Positions 50,332 to 59,611 are shown, counted from the first letter of the stretch. The stretch is DNA of 64,000 nt from Paradevosia shaoguanensis (GCF_016801025.1 NZ_CP068983.1:4456501-4520500); one strand, 5' to 3'. The notes: generated from the sequence alone by a model not told the origin. Translations and numbers: made by a program.

Positions 50332-51128
50332 CCGTGAATCTGTAGCGGCATGGTGATGGTCACCGGTTCGGTGGCCAGCTTGCAATGCGCATTCTCGATG
50401 CCTTCCCGGATGACCTGGGTCATGGCCGAACTGGCCGTGACCGGATCGTGCGCGGCAATGGCATCGAGCACCATGCGGTGGCGCTCCAGCGACATACGCA
50501 GGCGTTCCTGGCTATCGACCGGCGCGCTGATGCGGAACGAGCAGAGGATCGCCGCCTCGATCACGCTGCTGAAGGACTGCATGAACGGATTGCCCGAGGC
50601 GACCAGCACCTGCTGGTGGAAATTGAGGTCGGGCTCGGCATAGCTTTCGCGCGAATGGCGGCCGGCGCTCATGCCCTCAAGGGCCTTCTGCATCCGCTCG
50701 ATATCGGCCCGCGTGCGCCGCACGGCCGCCAGCGCGGCAGCGGCTGGCTCGAGGGCCTGACGGACCTCGTAGATCTTGACGAGAAACTCGTGATCGACAC
50801 CCAGCTCGACGCGCCAGGCGAGGACCTGGGGATCGTACATGTTCCAGTGGCTGGCGTGCAGCACGCGGGTGCCGACCTTGGTCTTGGAGACCAGAAAGCC
50901 CTTGGCCGTCAGAGTCTTGATGGACTCCCGCAATGCAGTGCGCGAAACGCCGTAGCCGTCGATCAGGTCGGTTTCGTGGGGCAGCGTTGAATCCGGCGGG
51001 AAGACGCCCTTGAGGATCTTGAGGGCGATATCGCGCGTCACCAGGGCATGGGCCGAGCGGATATGACTATCCGCATGCAAACGGGGAAACACCGCCGTTC
51101 CGGCCAGCACCGATTGATGGATCGTCAT
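50328..51128 (-). CDS. FadR-subfamily GntR transcriptional regulator (FCD domain)
   Basis: A 266-residue regulator. The winged HTH is at about residues 30-95 (LPHETDLIDGYGVSRTALRESIKTL), followed by an FCD domain with the metal-site pattern DLNFHQQVL, ERHRMVLDAI and IENAH. ATG at 51128 behind GAGGAGGGG. It resembles the DgoR/UxuR-like group that responds to sugar acids and is the probable repressor of the TRAP and GarL/R/K-like units to its left. Confidence 0.9.
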   Translation of the reverse strand: MTIHQSVLAGTAVFPRLHADSHIRSAHALVTRDIALKILKGVFPPDSTLPHETDLIDGYGVSRTALRESIKTLTAKGFLVSKTKVGTRVLHASHWNMYDPQVLAWRVELGVDHEFLVKIYEVRQALEPAAAALAAVRRTRADIERMQKALEGMSAGRHSRESYAEPDLNFHQQVLVASGNPFMQSFSSVIEAAILCSFRISAPVDSQERLRMSLERHRMVLDAIAAHDPVTASSAMTQVIREGIENAHCKLATEPVTITMPLQIHG

Positions 51129-51525
51129 CAACCCCTCCTCACTCCTCCACCGCCCTTTAATTCGACCCTTATCTCCGGAGGAATGGAAGTATATAAAATG
51201 TGTTTTAGACCATAGGAAAATCCAAAAGCGATAAACTTAGCAAATATTGCAAATTTGTTGCCCGTATACCGCGCATATCGTCTTTTAATATTACTAATTA
51301 GACTAAGGACGAACGAGACACCGTAGAGAAACAAATGACGTTACGGAGCCTGATCTCAGCGTCCTGAAACGATAACAGCCAGCCGACGGGGGTCGACTGG
51401 CTGGTTGATGCACAGAGGGAATGCGTTGCGAGCTAAATTCTGCGTGCGGTAGGATTCCGGCAGACGGGGCGACGGCAGGCGCTCAAGGCCAGGCCCATCG
51501 AGCCGGGCCGGCGCGGCGGCCTCCC
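51129..51525. other. Intergenic region upstream of the FadR gene; no convincing gene
   Basis: About 200 bases (51160-51350) are clearly AT-richer than the flanks and include GCAAATATTG (51240-51249), shared with the TRAP/aldolase promoter. The short frame at 51128-51334 has no ribosome site or family resemblance. The remainder is GC-rich and featureless up to the end of coaBC. Confidence 0.6.
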
Positions 51526-52743
51526 CTAGGACCGGGCGAAGAACGTGCTGATGCGGCTGACGATCTGTTCTGCGATCTCGGCTTTGCTGCCTGCCCCTAT
51601 GTCCTCGACGCCGTTGCTGCTCAGCAGGTGCACGTGATTGCGGTCGCCGCCGAAAACGCCGGCGTCGCTGGAGACGTCGTTGGCGAAAATCCAGTCGGCG
51701 CCTTTTGAGCGGAGCTTGGCGCCGGCATTTTCGATGACGTCGCGGGTTTCGGCGGCGAAGCCGATGACGAGGCGCGGGCGCTGGGCGTGGTGGCCTATGG
51801 TCGCCAGGATGTCGGGGTTGCGGGCGAAGTGGAGCGTCAGTTCCTCGTCGGGGCCACCGGATTTTTTTATCTTGTGCTCGGCAATCGCGGCGGCCCGCCA
51901 ATCGGCAACGGCGGCAACGAAGATGGCGCCGTCGGCGGGGAGCGATGCCAGTACGGCGGAGAGCATCTGCTCGGCAGTTTCTACGTGAGTGACCTCGACG
52001 TGGCGCGGGTCCGGGAGGGTTACCGGGCCGGACACCAGACGAACCTTGGCCCCGGCGTTGGCGAGTGCCTCGGCGATGGCGTGCCCCTGCTTGCCCGACG
52101 AGCGGTTGGAAATGAAGCGAACCGGGTCGAGGGACTCTTCGGTGGGACCGGAGGTGACGACGAAGGACAGGCCGGCCAACGGCTGGCTTTTGGGCGCCAG
52201 AAGCTGGCTGGCCGCTTCGGCGATGGCGAGCGGTTCGGCCATGCGGCCAAGGCCGGACTCGCCGGCCTCCGCCATCTCGCCGACTTCGGGACCGACGAAG
52301 CCGATGCCGTCCTGTCGCAGGGCGGCGATGTTGCGCGTGGTGGCGGGGTTGGCCCACATCTTGGGGTTCATGGCCGGCGCCACCAGCGCGGGCCCGCTCC
52401 GTGCCAGAAGGATGGCGGTGGCCAGATCACTGGCCAGGCCGTGGGCCATTTGCGCCAATATGTTCGCGGTGGCCGGCGCGACGATGATGAGGTCGGCTTC
52501 GCGGGCGAGGCGAATGTGCCCGACATCCATGCCGGTGATGTCGTCGAAAAGGTCGGCTGCTACCGGCGTTCCGCTGACTGCCGCGAGCGTCGTCGCGCCG
52601 ATGAACTTTCCGGCGGCCTCGGTCATCACGCAGCGCACGGAAGCGCCGCGCTCGCGGAGGCGGCGAACCAGGTCGGGAGCCTTGTAGGCGGCGACGCCGC
52701 CTGCGACGACCAACAGAATGTGCTTGCCCTGAAGCGTCATCAT
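51526..52743 (-). CDS. coaBC: Bifunctional phosphopantothenoylcysteine decarboxylase / phosphopantothenate-cysteine ligase
   Basis: The protein has 405 residues, the normal length. The CoaC half (1-190) has VVAGGVAAYKA, GHIRLAREADLIIVAPATAN (active-site His) and PAMNPKMW (substrate clamp). The CoaB half starts near FVVTSGPTEESLDPVRFISNRSSGK and has MVDWR-like AVADWRAA and FAAET motifs. It makes 4'-phosphopantetheine in two steps of coenzyme A synthesis and is normally essential. ATG at 52743 overlaps the nitrilase stop as ATGA; a second ATG follows directly. Confidence 0.95.
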   Translation of the reverse strand: MMTLQGKHILLVVAGGVAAYKAPDLVRRLRERGASVRCVMTEAAGKFIGATTLAAVSGTPVAADLFDDITGMDVGHIRLAREADLIIVAPATANILAQMAHGLASDLATAILLARSGPALVAPAMNPKMWANPATTRNIAALRQDGIGFVGPEVGEMAEAGESGLGRMAEPLAIAEAASQLLAPKSQPLAGLSFVVTSGPTEESLDPVRFISNRSSGKQGHAIAEALANAGAKVRLVSGPVTLPDPRHVEVTHVETAEQMLSAVLASLPADGAIFVAAVADWRAAAIAEHKIKKSGGPDEELTLHFARNPDILATIGHHAQRPRLVIGFAAETRDVIENAGAKLRSKGADWIFANDVSSDAGVFGGDRNHVHLLSSNGVEDIGAGSKAEIAEQIVSRISTFFARS

Positions 52744-53525
52744 TGCATCTCCCTCACCCGCGCGATTTCAAAACCTCGCGCCCTCTGGTCGGCACGCAGG
52801 AGCCGGCAGGCCTCAAGATCGATGTCGAAAATGCCGACCTGCCGCCGCCCAACGAGCTTTAGAAGGTTCGACGGTTCGGACGGATCGGGGTGAGCTAGGC
52901 CGGCGACGCCGCTACTGGGGTAGCGGCCGTACCCCGTGACTGGATGAGCCCAATCGCTGACCGCGACGAAAGCCGCCTGCTCGAAAGCGCGGGCTATCAT
53001 GGCGTGGCGCCAGCGCGCCCTGGCCATGACGGGGCTGCTCTTTCGGCTCACGGTGAATGCCGGGACGAACAGAATCTCAGGCCGCGCGCGGAGACCCTGG
53101 AAGGTCTCGAGGTGGAAGAAATCTGCGCAGATCGCGGCGAAGCACTCGACGTCGCCGATGCGGAAACTGACGCCGCCCTGCCCCTTGGCATCGGAAACGA
53201 CGCGTTCCGCGCCATAGGGATTTGCCTTGGAATATTGGGCGATGATCTCGCCATCCGCGTTGGCAATGACGCCACGGTTGATGATCGCGTCGCGCTCCGT
53301 GACGAAGTGGCTGCCCCCGATGACGTGGCAACCGAATTCCCGAGCCATTGCGGAAACATCTCTCAGATATTCGTCCGCGGTCGCCCCTTCGCCTACGAGT
53401 TCGGGCAGGACAATGGCGTCATGAGCGTCGCCGACGAAGCCTGCCTTGTGGAGCAGGCGGCCGATCTGCCGGATGTTCGATTGATCGTTCGCCTTCGTCT
53501 TCGGCTGCGTGAGAACGACCCTCAT
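52740..53525 (-). CDS. Carbon-nitrogen hydrolase (nitrilase superfamily)
   Basis: A 261-residue amidase-type enzyme with the Glu-Lys-Cys triad recognisable in VLPELVGEG (Glu about 43), SKANPYG (Lys about 102) and ICADFFH (Cys about 133). The family hydrolyses linear amides, ureido compounds or nitriles. ATG at 53525. It is coupled to coaBC by a four-base overlap and follows the NamZ-like gene after 134 bases. The substrate is unknown; amide cleavage of an imported glycopeptide-like compound would fit the neighbourhood. Confidence 0.85.
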   Translation of the reverse strand: MRVVLTQPKTKANDQSNIRQIGRLLHKAGFVGDAHDAIVLPELVGEGATADEYLRDVSAMAREFGCHVIGGSHFVTERDAIINRGVIANADGEIIAQYSKANPYGAERVVSDAKGQGGVSFRIGDVECFAAICADFFHLETFQGLRARPEILFVPAFTVSRKSSPVMARARWRHAMIARAFEQAAFVAVSDWAHPVTGYGRYPSSGVAGLAHPDPSEPSNLLKLVGRRQVGIFDIDLEACRLLRADQRARGFEIARVREMQ

Positions 53526-53659
53526 TCGACTGCTCCGCTATCCCCGAGAATTGTGTGCTCGAAGGCGCGCAGACGGTCGATCGCGGTCGGGCAATTCTCT
53601 TCGCATAACAGATCATGGCGGGGTTGCCCATTGCTGGCGGCAACCCTGCAACACGAGCG

Positions 53660-54847
53660 CTATGGGTAGAGTAAGAACGGCCGCATGCGCTCCGGCCAAT
53701 CGACAGGGCCGGTCAGTTTTTTCATTTCGGCGATGAATTCCGGAAGCGGCACGTCGAAGATTTCCTCGGCGCCTTCGATCCCGAGCAGCAGGTCGAGATG
53801 CTTGGTGCCCGAGGGGTTCACGTGGGTGGGATAGGTCGCCCACTGGAATTCGTTCGGGTGAAGATCCCTGACGATCTTGACGAGCAGCATGCCGATATCG
53901 AGAGGGCGGAAGTTGGCCGGGTCGGCGACGTGGAGCATCAGGCCGTTGCACTTTTGGCCGACGAACTTGCCCTCGGTCGGAGTGAAGGTGATTTCGCGCG
54001 CGGCTACGCCCTCGGCAATCTCCGGCACCATCGCGTTGAACTGCCTGGCAGCCTCTTCTGCCAGCAGCCATGGGGCTCCGATCACGCGGAACGGGGTAGC
54101 CGTGCCCCTGCCCTCGCTGCAATTGGTGGCTTCGAGGAGGCAGAGCCCCTGGTAGAGCAAGGCGGACTCGAAAGTGGGAATCGCGGGCGAGAGGGGGACG
54201 AACGAGTTCATCCAATCCGTAAAGACCATTTCACGGCGCCAATTGAGGCAGGGCACCACTTCGAGCCGGCAGTTGATATTCCGGGAGGCGTTGAAGTAGC
54301 GGGCGAGTTCGCCGAGCGTGCTGCTGTGCCTTATGGGAATGGACCAGCGGCCGATGAAGCTGCTGCAATGCGCCTCGTCCAGGAGCGGGCCGGCGGCCAA
54401 GGCAAAATTGCCGGACAAGGGATTGGGCCTGTCGGCTATGACCAGCGGCACGCCGAAGCGGGCGCAGGCTTCGAGCACGTGCGACATCGTCCAGAGGTAG
54501 GTGTAAAACCGGCTGCCGATATCGGGGATGTCGAACAGGACGAGGTCCACGTCTTCCAGGTCGGCCTGCGCCGGCGCCAGCTTGTCGCCATAGAGGCTGA
54601 CGACTGGCAGGCGCGTCAGGACGTCCACGGAGTTCTTCATCGCATGGCCGTCGGCGCCGGTCGTGTCGAGGCCGTGCTCGGGCGAAAACAGCTTCACGAC
54701 ATTGAAGCCCTGCCGAAGCAGAGCCACCCGGGAGGGAGCAAACCGGCTGGTGGTGGCGGCGTGGTTTGTGACCAGCGCGATGCGGCTGGTTCTCCAATCC
54801 GGCTTTTGCGCCAGAAGAGTATCGATCCCGAGAACTACATTATTCAT
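53660..54847 (-). CDS. DUF1343/NamZ-like protein (exo-beta-N-acetylmuramidase family)
   Basis: A 395-residue protein with the conserved DUF1343 motifs in order: TNHAATTS near residue 28, FSPEHGLDTTGADG near 54, SLYGDKLAP, FDIPDIGSRFYTYLWTM near 105 and IADRPNPLSG near 138. Characterised NamZ enzymes release MurNAc from the non-reducing end of muropeptides. There is no signal peptide, whereas known NamZ proteins are exported; so this one would act on imported fragments. ATG at 54847, weak ribosome site. It follows the LacI regulator on the same strand and faces a peptide/oligosaccharide-type importer across the LacI promoter. Confidence 0.87.
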   Translation of the reverse strand: MNNVVLGIDTLLAQKPDWRTSRIALVTNHAATTSRFAPSRVALLRQGFNVVKLFSPEHGLDTTGADGHAMKNSVDVLTRLPVVSLYGDKLAPAQADLEDVDLVLFDIPDIGSRFYTYLWTMSHVLEACARFGVPLVIADRPNPLSGNFALAAGPLLDEAHCSSFIGRWSIPIRHSSTLGELARYFNASRNINCRLEVVPCLNWRREMVFTDWMNSFVPLSPAIPTFESALLYQGLCLLEATNCSEGRGTATPFRVIGAPWLLAEEAARQFNAMVPEIAEGVAAREITFTPTEGKFVGQKCNGLMLHVADPANFRPLDIGMLLVKIVRDLHPNEFQWATYPTHVNPSGTKHLDLLLGIEGAEEIFDVPLPEFIAEMKKLTGPVDWPERMRPFLLYP

Positions 54848-54894
54848 CTAGAAGAATTCCGAACGGCCAGGCACCTGGCGGAGCTGAGGAGGCG

Positions 54895-55896
54895 TCAGAT
54901 CTGGCGACAGGATTCGCGGATCTGGAGGCGTGGCGGGATGCGGATGACCTGGGGCTCTCCGGCTTCGCCGGCAATACGGGACATCAACAGTTCCGAGGCC
55001 CGGGCGCTGATCGTGGCGATATCCTGATGCAGCGAGGTGATGCTCGGCGCCCAGCCTTCGGCCGGGTGAAAACCATCGAAGCTGATGACCGAAACATCAT
55101 GCGGGACACTTAGCCCGATATTCTTGAGGCCGGCCATCGTGCCCAGGAGTTGGGCGATGTTGATGCAGGCGATGGCGGTCGGCGGGCTGGGCATGTTCAT
55201 CAATTGCTGCACGGCGGTGAAGGCATGGTCGAACTTGTAGCAGGACCAGCGTACCAGGTCCTCGCGGATGGGGACGCCGGCTGCGACCATCGTCTGGCAG
55301 AAGCCTTCGAAGCGCTCGTCGGAAGGCGAAATGCCGGGGCGGCCGACAAGGAAAGCGATGTCGCGATGGCCGAGCGTGAGCAGATGCCGCGTGACCAATT
55401 GGGCGCCGAGGTGGTTGTCATCGACCACGGCATCGAAACGGCTATCCGCGATCAGGCGGTCGACGAGGACGGCAGGCGTTCTGATCGCAGCGGAGAGGCG
55501 CTCGGGATAGTCCGGGCCGTGGCTGGTCGGCGCGACGATGAGGCCGGCCACGCGATGAGCCGAAAACAGCTCGATCTCGCGAAACTCGCGCTCGGGGTCG
55601 TCCTCGTTGCTGGCGAACAGCATATTGTAGCCGCGATCGGACAGCGCCGACTGCATTGCCTTGGCCAGATGCGCGGCCCAGGGCGTGGCGATGTCCGGCA
55701 CGATGAGGCCGATGGTGTTGGAGACCCCCTTGCGCAGGTTGCGCGCCACCGGATCTGGGTGGTAGCCCGCCTCTTCGACGGCGGCCCAGACACGCGCGCG
55801 CAATTCCTCGCTCACCGGCGCGGTGCCGTTGAGCGTGGCCGATACGGTGGTGATCGAGACCTTGGCTATGCGCGCGACGTCGCGAATGGTCGACAT
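54895..55896 (-). CDS. LacI-family transcriptional regulator
   Basis: A 333-residue repressor starting STIRDVARIAKVSITTVSATLNG, the typical LacI HTH and hinge region, followed by a sugar-binding effector domain (IGLIVPDIATPWAAHLAKAM, VVDDNHLGAQLVTRHLLTLGH). ATG at 55896; the longer frame upstream is not family-like. Two long inverted operator sites and one half site lie between it and the importer starting at 56153, so it should repress the importer and itself. Confidence 0.92.
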   Translation of the reverse strand: MSTIRDVARIAKVSITTVSATLNGTAPVSEELRARVWAAVEEAGYHPDPVARNLRKGVSNTIGLIVPDIATPWAAHLAKAMQSALSDRGYNMLFASNEDDPEREFREIELFSAHRVAGLIVAPTSHGPDYPERLSAAIRTPAVLVDRLIADSRFDAVVDDNHLGAQLVTRHLLTLGHRDIAFLVGRPGISPSDERFEGFCQTMVAAGVPIREDLVRWSCYKFDHAFTAVQQLMNMPSPPTAIACINIAQLLGTMAGLKNIGLSVPHDVSVISFDGFHPAEGWAPSITSLHQDIATISARASELLMSRIAGEAGEPQVIRIPPRLQIRESCRQI

Positions 55897-55930
55897 GCAG
55901 TACTCCGAAACCAGCCTCTTCAATCGCACG

Positions 55931-55942
55931 CAAAACGTTTCG
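55931..55942. promoter_or_regulatory. Additional LacI-type operator near the repressor start
   Basis: CAAAACGTTTCG shares the CAAAACGTT core with the paired sites at 56039-56123. It lies 35 bases upstream of the repressor start, in a position for autoregulation. Confidence 0.5.
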
Positions 55943-56038
55943 TCAACGTCAACAGCGCTGAATAGCCGATGATTTCCGGGAGAATCCCGTCCCCTCATCG
56001 CGTCTGCGGGACTTGCATCATAGCCGGATGCGCGCTAA

Positions 56039-56123
56039 ACACAAAACGTTACGCGTTATAAAAATCGATACGATATAGCTATCGAGAGCGAATACGATGC
56101 AGAAAGCGCGTAACGTTTTGTGT
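56039..56123. promoter_or_regulatory. Paired LacI operators, exact 17-bp inverted copies
   Basis: ACACAAAACGTTACGCG (56039-56055) returns in exact inverted orientation as CGCGTAACGTTTTGTGT (56107-56123), 30 bases before the solute-binding-protein start. The AACGTT centre is typical of LacI-family sites. Centres are 68 bases apart, suitable for DNA looping, and the AT-rich spacer probably holds the promoter. Confidence 0.75.
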
Positions 56124-56152
56124 CGCCAAGCTGGCGATTGGGAGGGAGCTCA

Positions 56153-57733
56153 ATGAAACTGAAATCACTGGCCGTGGCGGCCTTGACCGCCTCGCTGATG
56201 CTGGGCAGCACGTTCGGCGCCGTTGCCGAGGAAGTGCTGCGACTGCGCATGAATGGCGACATCAATTCGGTCGATCCGATCGCCACGACCAACTTCACCA
56301 TCCGCAACAGCGCATACCTGATCTACGACACGCTGTTTGCGCTCGATGCCGACTTCAAGGTGCAGCCGCAAATGGCTGAAGGCTATACGCTTTCGGACGA
56401 CCAGCTCACCTATACGATCACGCTGCGCGACGGCCTCAAGTTTCATGACGGCAGCCCCGTTACCGCTGCCGACGCGGTGGCGTCGCTGGAGCGCTGGGGG
56501 AAGGTCGACGGGCTGGGCAAGATTCTCTTTTCGAAGGCCGCCTCGCTTACTGCCACCGACGACAAGACACTCGTGCTGCAGATGAAGGAGCCCTGGGGGC
56601 AGGTGTTGCCGGCGCTGGGCAAGATCTCATCCAACGTGCCGTTCATCATGCCCGCGCGCCTCGCCGCCAACGACCCGACCGTGCCCGTGACCGAGCCGAT
56701 CGGCTCGGGGCCGTTCAAGATGAAGGTGGACGAGTGGGTGCCGGGCAGCGTGGCCGTCTACGAGAAGTTCGCCGATTATGTGCCGCGCCCCGAGCCGGCC
56801 AGCATGGCGGCAGGCGGCAAGGTGGCGAAGTTCGACCGGATCGAAATCCGCTACATTCCCGACTCGTCGCAGGCGGTGGATGCGCTGCTCAATGGCGAAA
56901 TCGACTGGATCGAGGATGTGGCGGCCGACCTGATCCCGCTGTTCGACGGCTCGGACACGGCGCATATCTTCGCCAATCCGCAGGCCGGCAACAGCCTGCA
57001 GCTCGTGGTCAACCACCTCAACCCGCCGTTCGACAATCCCAAGGTGCGCGAGGCGTTGCAGTGGGCGCTCGAGCCGACGCCGTTCATGCAGGCGATCTTC
57101 GGGGAGCAGACGCAGCTCTACCAGATCTGCGTGGCGATCTTCTTCTGCGGCTCCCCCTATGAGAGCACGATCAATACCGACCGGATCATGACGCGCGATC
57201 CGGCCAAGGCAAAGGCGCTGCTGGCGGAGGCGGGATATGACGGCACGCCGGTTTTCCTGCCGCATGTGACCGATATTCCGTTCCATGACCATGCCTATTC
57301 GGTGCTCAAGCCGATGCTTGAGGAGGCCGGATTCGCCGTCGACGAGCAGATGACCGACTGGGCCTCGGTTTCGACGCGCCGGGCCAGCAAGGAGCCGGTC
57401 GCCAATGGTGGCTGGAACGTCTTCTTCACCGGCTGGGGCTATGTCGACCAATCCAACCCGATGACCAACGTCTACGTCGCCGGCGCGGGCAAGGACGGAT
57501 GGTTCGGCTGGGCGGATTCGGCGGAACTCCGCGACCTGCGTACGCAGTTCGCTGCAACCACGGATGCGGGCGAGCAGAAGGCGCTGGCCGAGAAGATGCA
57601 GTCCGTGGCCTATGACCTCGTGCCGTTCGTGCCTCTTGGGCAGGCCTCCCTCGCCCAAGGCGTCGCCTCCAACCTCGAAGGCTTCATCGACAGCCCGGTT
57701 CCGTTCTTCTGGAATGTGAGCCGCAAGCAGTAA
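56153..57733 (+). CDS. ABC transporter substrate-binding protein, family 5 (DppA/OppA type)
   Basis: A 526-residue periplasmic protein of normal family length. The signal peptide ends GAVAE (about residue 27). Family motifs follow: PIATTNFTIRNSAYLIYDTL, YTITLRDGLKFHDGSPVTAADAV near residue 105, and VNHLNPPFDNPKVREALQWAL near residue 293. ATG at 56153 behind GGGAGGGAG. In Hyphomicrobiales such proteins bind oligopeptides or oligosaccharides. Comparison with the truncated protein at 1-354 shows what that one lacks. Confidence 0.92.
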   Translation: MKLKSLAVAALTASLMLGSTFGAVAEEVLRLRMNGDINSVDPIATTNFTIRNSAYLIYDTLFALDADFKVQPQMAEGYTLSDDQLTYTITLRDGLKFHDGSPVTAADAVASLERWGKVDGLGKILFSKAASLTATDDKTLVLQMKEPWGQVLPALGKISSNVPFIMPARLAANDPTVPVTEPIGSGPFKMKVDEWVPGSVAVYEKFADYVPRPEPASMAAGGKVAKFDRIEIRYIPDSSQAVDALLNGEIDWIEDVAADLIPLFDGSDTAHIFANPQAGNSLQLVVNHLNPPFDNPKVREALQWALEPTPFMQAIFGEQTQLYQICVAIFFCGSPYESTINTDRIMTRDPAKAKALLAEAGYDGTPVFLPHVTDIPFHDHAYSVLKPMLEEAGFAVDEQMTDWASVSTRRASKEPVANGGWNVFFTGWGYVDQSNPMTNVYVAGAGKDGWFGWADSAELRDLRTQFAATTDAGEQKALAEKMQSVAYDLVPFVPLGQASLAQGVASNLEGFIDSPVPFFWNVSRKQ

Positions 57734-57746
57734 GCTTGATCCGCAA

Positions 57747-57772
57747 GGCCGTCCGGGTTCGCCCGGGCGGCC
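57747..57772 (+). promoter_or_regulatory. Intercistronic hairpin after the binding-protein gene
   Basis: GGCCGTCCGGG (57747-57757) pairs with CCCGGGCGGCC (57762-57772), with one G-T pair, around a TTCG loop. Hairpins here usually protect the binding-protein message or terminate part of the transcripts before the permease genes. Confidence 0.6.
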
Positions 57773-57790
57773 GTTTCGAGGAGGTCGTTC

Positions 57791-58732
57791 GTGTTTGCCT
57801 ATCTAGCTGGCCGGGTGCTCTCGGCCATCCCTATCCTTGTGCTGGTTGCGGTCTTCATCTTTTCGCTGGTGAACCTTACGCCCGGCGACCCTGCCCTGCT
57901 GATCGCGGGCGATAACGCCACGCCGGCGCAGGTCGAGCAGATCCGCGAGCGCCTGCACCTCAACGAACCGCTGCCGACACGCTTCGCCATCTGGGCGGGC
58001 AACGCGTTGCGGCTGGACCTGGGCGTGTCGATCTATTCGGGCCAGCCGGTGACAAGGCTCATCGCGCAGCGCATCGAGCCGACCTTCGTGCTGGCGACGG
58101 TGACGATCATCATCACGGTGCTGATGGCGGTTCCGCTCGGGGTGGTTGCCTCCTGGAAGGCGAATAGCTGGATCGACCGGGCGATCATGGGCTTTGCCGT
58201 GCTCGGCTTTTCCGTGCCGGTCTTCGTGATCGGCTACCTCCTCGCCTATGTGTTTTCGGTCAATCTCAAGTGGTTTCCCGTGCAGGGCTATAGTCCGCTC
58301 GCGGACGGGCCGCTGGATACGCTGCGCAGCGTGACGTTGCCGGCGGTTGCGCTGGCGATGGTTTTCGCCGCGCTCATTGCGCGCGTCACGCGGGCGGCGA
58401 TGCTGGAAGTGCTCAACGAAAACCATATCCGCACGGCGCGGGCCAAGGGCCTGCCGACCTCGCGCATCCTCATCGTGCATGCCTTGAAGAATGCCGGCGT
58501 GCCGGTGGTGACCGTCATCGGCATCGGCCTAGCCACGCTGGTGGGCGGAGTGGTGGTGACCGAGTCCGTGTTCAACATTCCGGGCATCGGGCGGCTGACG
58601 GTCGATGCAATCACCCGCCGCGACTACCCGATCGTGCAGGGCGTGATCCTTTTCTTTGCCGCCGTGCTCATCATCATCAACGTCCTGGTCGACATGAGCT
58701 ATGCGCTGCTCGACCCGCGCGTGAAGGGCTGA
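57791..58732 (+). CDS. ABC transporter permease (DppB/OppB type)
   Basis: A 313-residue permease with six membrane segments, the N-terminal FSLVNLTPGDPALLIAG of DppB-type proteins and an EAA loop (HIRTARAKGLPTSRILIVHALKNA) near residue 215. GTG start at 57791 behind GAGG. It forms the channel with the DppC-type protein that follows three bases later. Confidence 0.93.
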   Translation: MFAYLAGRVLSAIPILVLVAVFIFSLVNLTPGDPALLIAGDNATPAQVEQIRERLHLNEPLPTRFAIWAGNALRLDLGVSIYSGQPVTRLIAQRIEPTFVLATVTIIITVLMAVPLGVVASWKANSWIDRAIMGFAVLGFSVPVFVIGYLLAYVFSVNLKWFPVQGYSPLADGPLDTLRSVTLPAVALAMVFAALIARVTRAAMLEVLNENHIRTARAKGLPTSRILIVHALKNAGVPVVTVIGIGLATLVGGVVVTESVFNIPGIGRLTVDAITRRDYPIVQGVILFFAAVLIIINVLVDMSYALLDPRVKG

Positions 58733-58735
58733 GCC

Positions 58736-59611
58736 ATGAGCGTGATCGAAACGCATCGCACGGCCCCCTTGCCCGTCTCGCGCTGGCTCAATTATGCGCG
58801 CCGTAATCCGGCGACGGTGATCTGCTGCGCCCTGCTCCTGGCTTTCCTGCTGATCGCCATCTTCGCGCCGCTGCTGGCGGGCGACTCGCTCAAGATCAAT
58901 CCGGCGCTGCGCCTCAAGCCGCCGAGTGATGACGCCATCTGGGGCCGCGACCATCTGGGGCGCGACGTCTTTGCCCGCGCGATTTACGGCACACGAGTCT
59001 CGATGCTGGTGGGGTTTTCGGTGGCGATCCTGGTGACGCTCTTCGGCGTCGCGATCGGCGTCTATGCCGGGCTCAGCCCGATCGGCGGGGCGGTGGTCAT
59101 GCGCCTGACGGACGCGATGATGGCCATTCCGGCCGTGCTGCTCGCCATCGCCTTTGCCTCGCTGATGAATGCGGGGCTCCTCACCGTCATCATCGCCATC
59201 ACCATTCCGGAAGTGCCCCGCATGGTGAGGCTTGTGCGGTCGGTGGTGCTGGGGGTGAGGCAGCAATTGCACGTTACCGCCGCCATCTCGATCGGCACGT
59301 CGGGGCTGCCGCTTGTGTGGCGCCACATCCTGCCCAATACGCTGGGACCAGTGCTGGTGCAGGCGACCTACGCCTGCGCCTCGGCGATCATCGCCTCGGC
59401 CGTGCTCAGCTTCCTCGGCGTCGGCCTTTCGCCGGAGGTGCCGAGCTGGGGTGGGATGATGGCCGATGCCCGCCAGCAATTCCGCATCCATCCCATCCTG
59501 ATGCTCTATCCGGGCGTGCTGCTGTCGCTGCTGGTGCTGGCGGTCAACATCCTCGGCGACCGGCTCAGCGACGCTTTGGACCCGCGCAAGTCGCGGCGGT
59601 CGGGACTATGA
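58736..59611 (+). CDS. ABC transporter permease (DppC/OppC type)
   Basis: A 291-residue permease with the N-terminal DppC-type region (RNPATVICCALLLAFLLIAIF), GRDHLGRDVFARAIYGTRVS, and an EAA-like loop near ISIGTSGLPLVWRHILPN. Five to six membrane segments. Its stop overlaps the next start as ATGA. Confidence 0.93.
   Translation: MSVIETHRTAPLPVSRWLNYARRNPATVICCALLLAFLLIAIFAPLLAGDSLKINPALRLKPPSDDAIWGRDHLGRDVFARAIYGTRVSMLVGFSVAILVTLFGVAIGVYAGLSPIGGAVVMRLTDAMMAIPAVLLAIAFASLMNAGLLTVIIAITIPEVPRMVRLVRSVVLGVRQQLHVTAAISIGTSGLPLVWRHILPNTLGPVLVQATYACASAIIASAVLSFLGVGLSPEVPSWGGMMADARQQFRIHPILMLYPGVLLSLLVLAVNILGDRLSDALDPRKSRRSGL

Noticed and set aside
51128-51334. A 68-codon leftward open frame in the AT-rich stretch upstream of the FadR gene
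   Set aside because: It has no ribosome site, no recognisable family, and covers the regulator's promoter and ribosome site.
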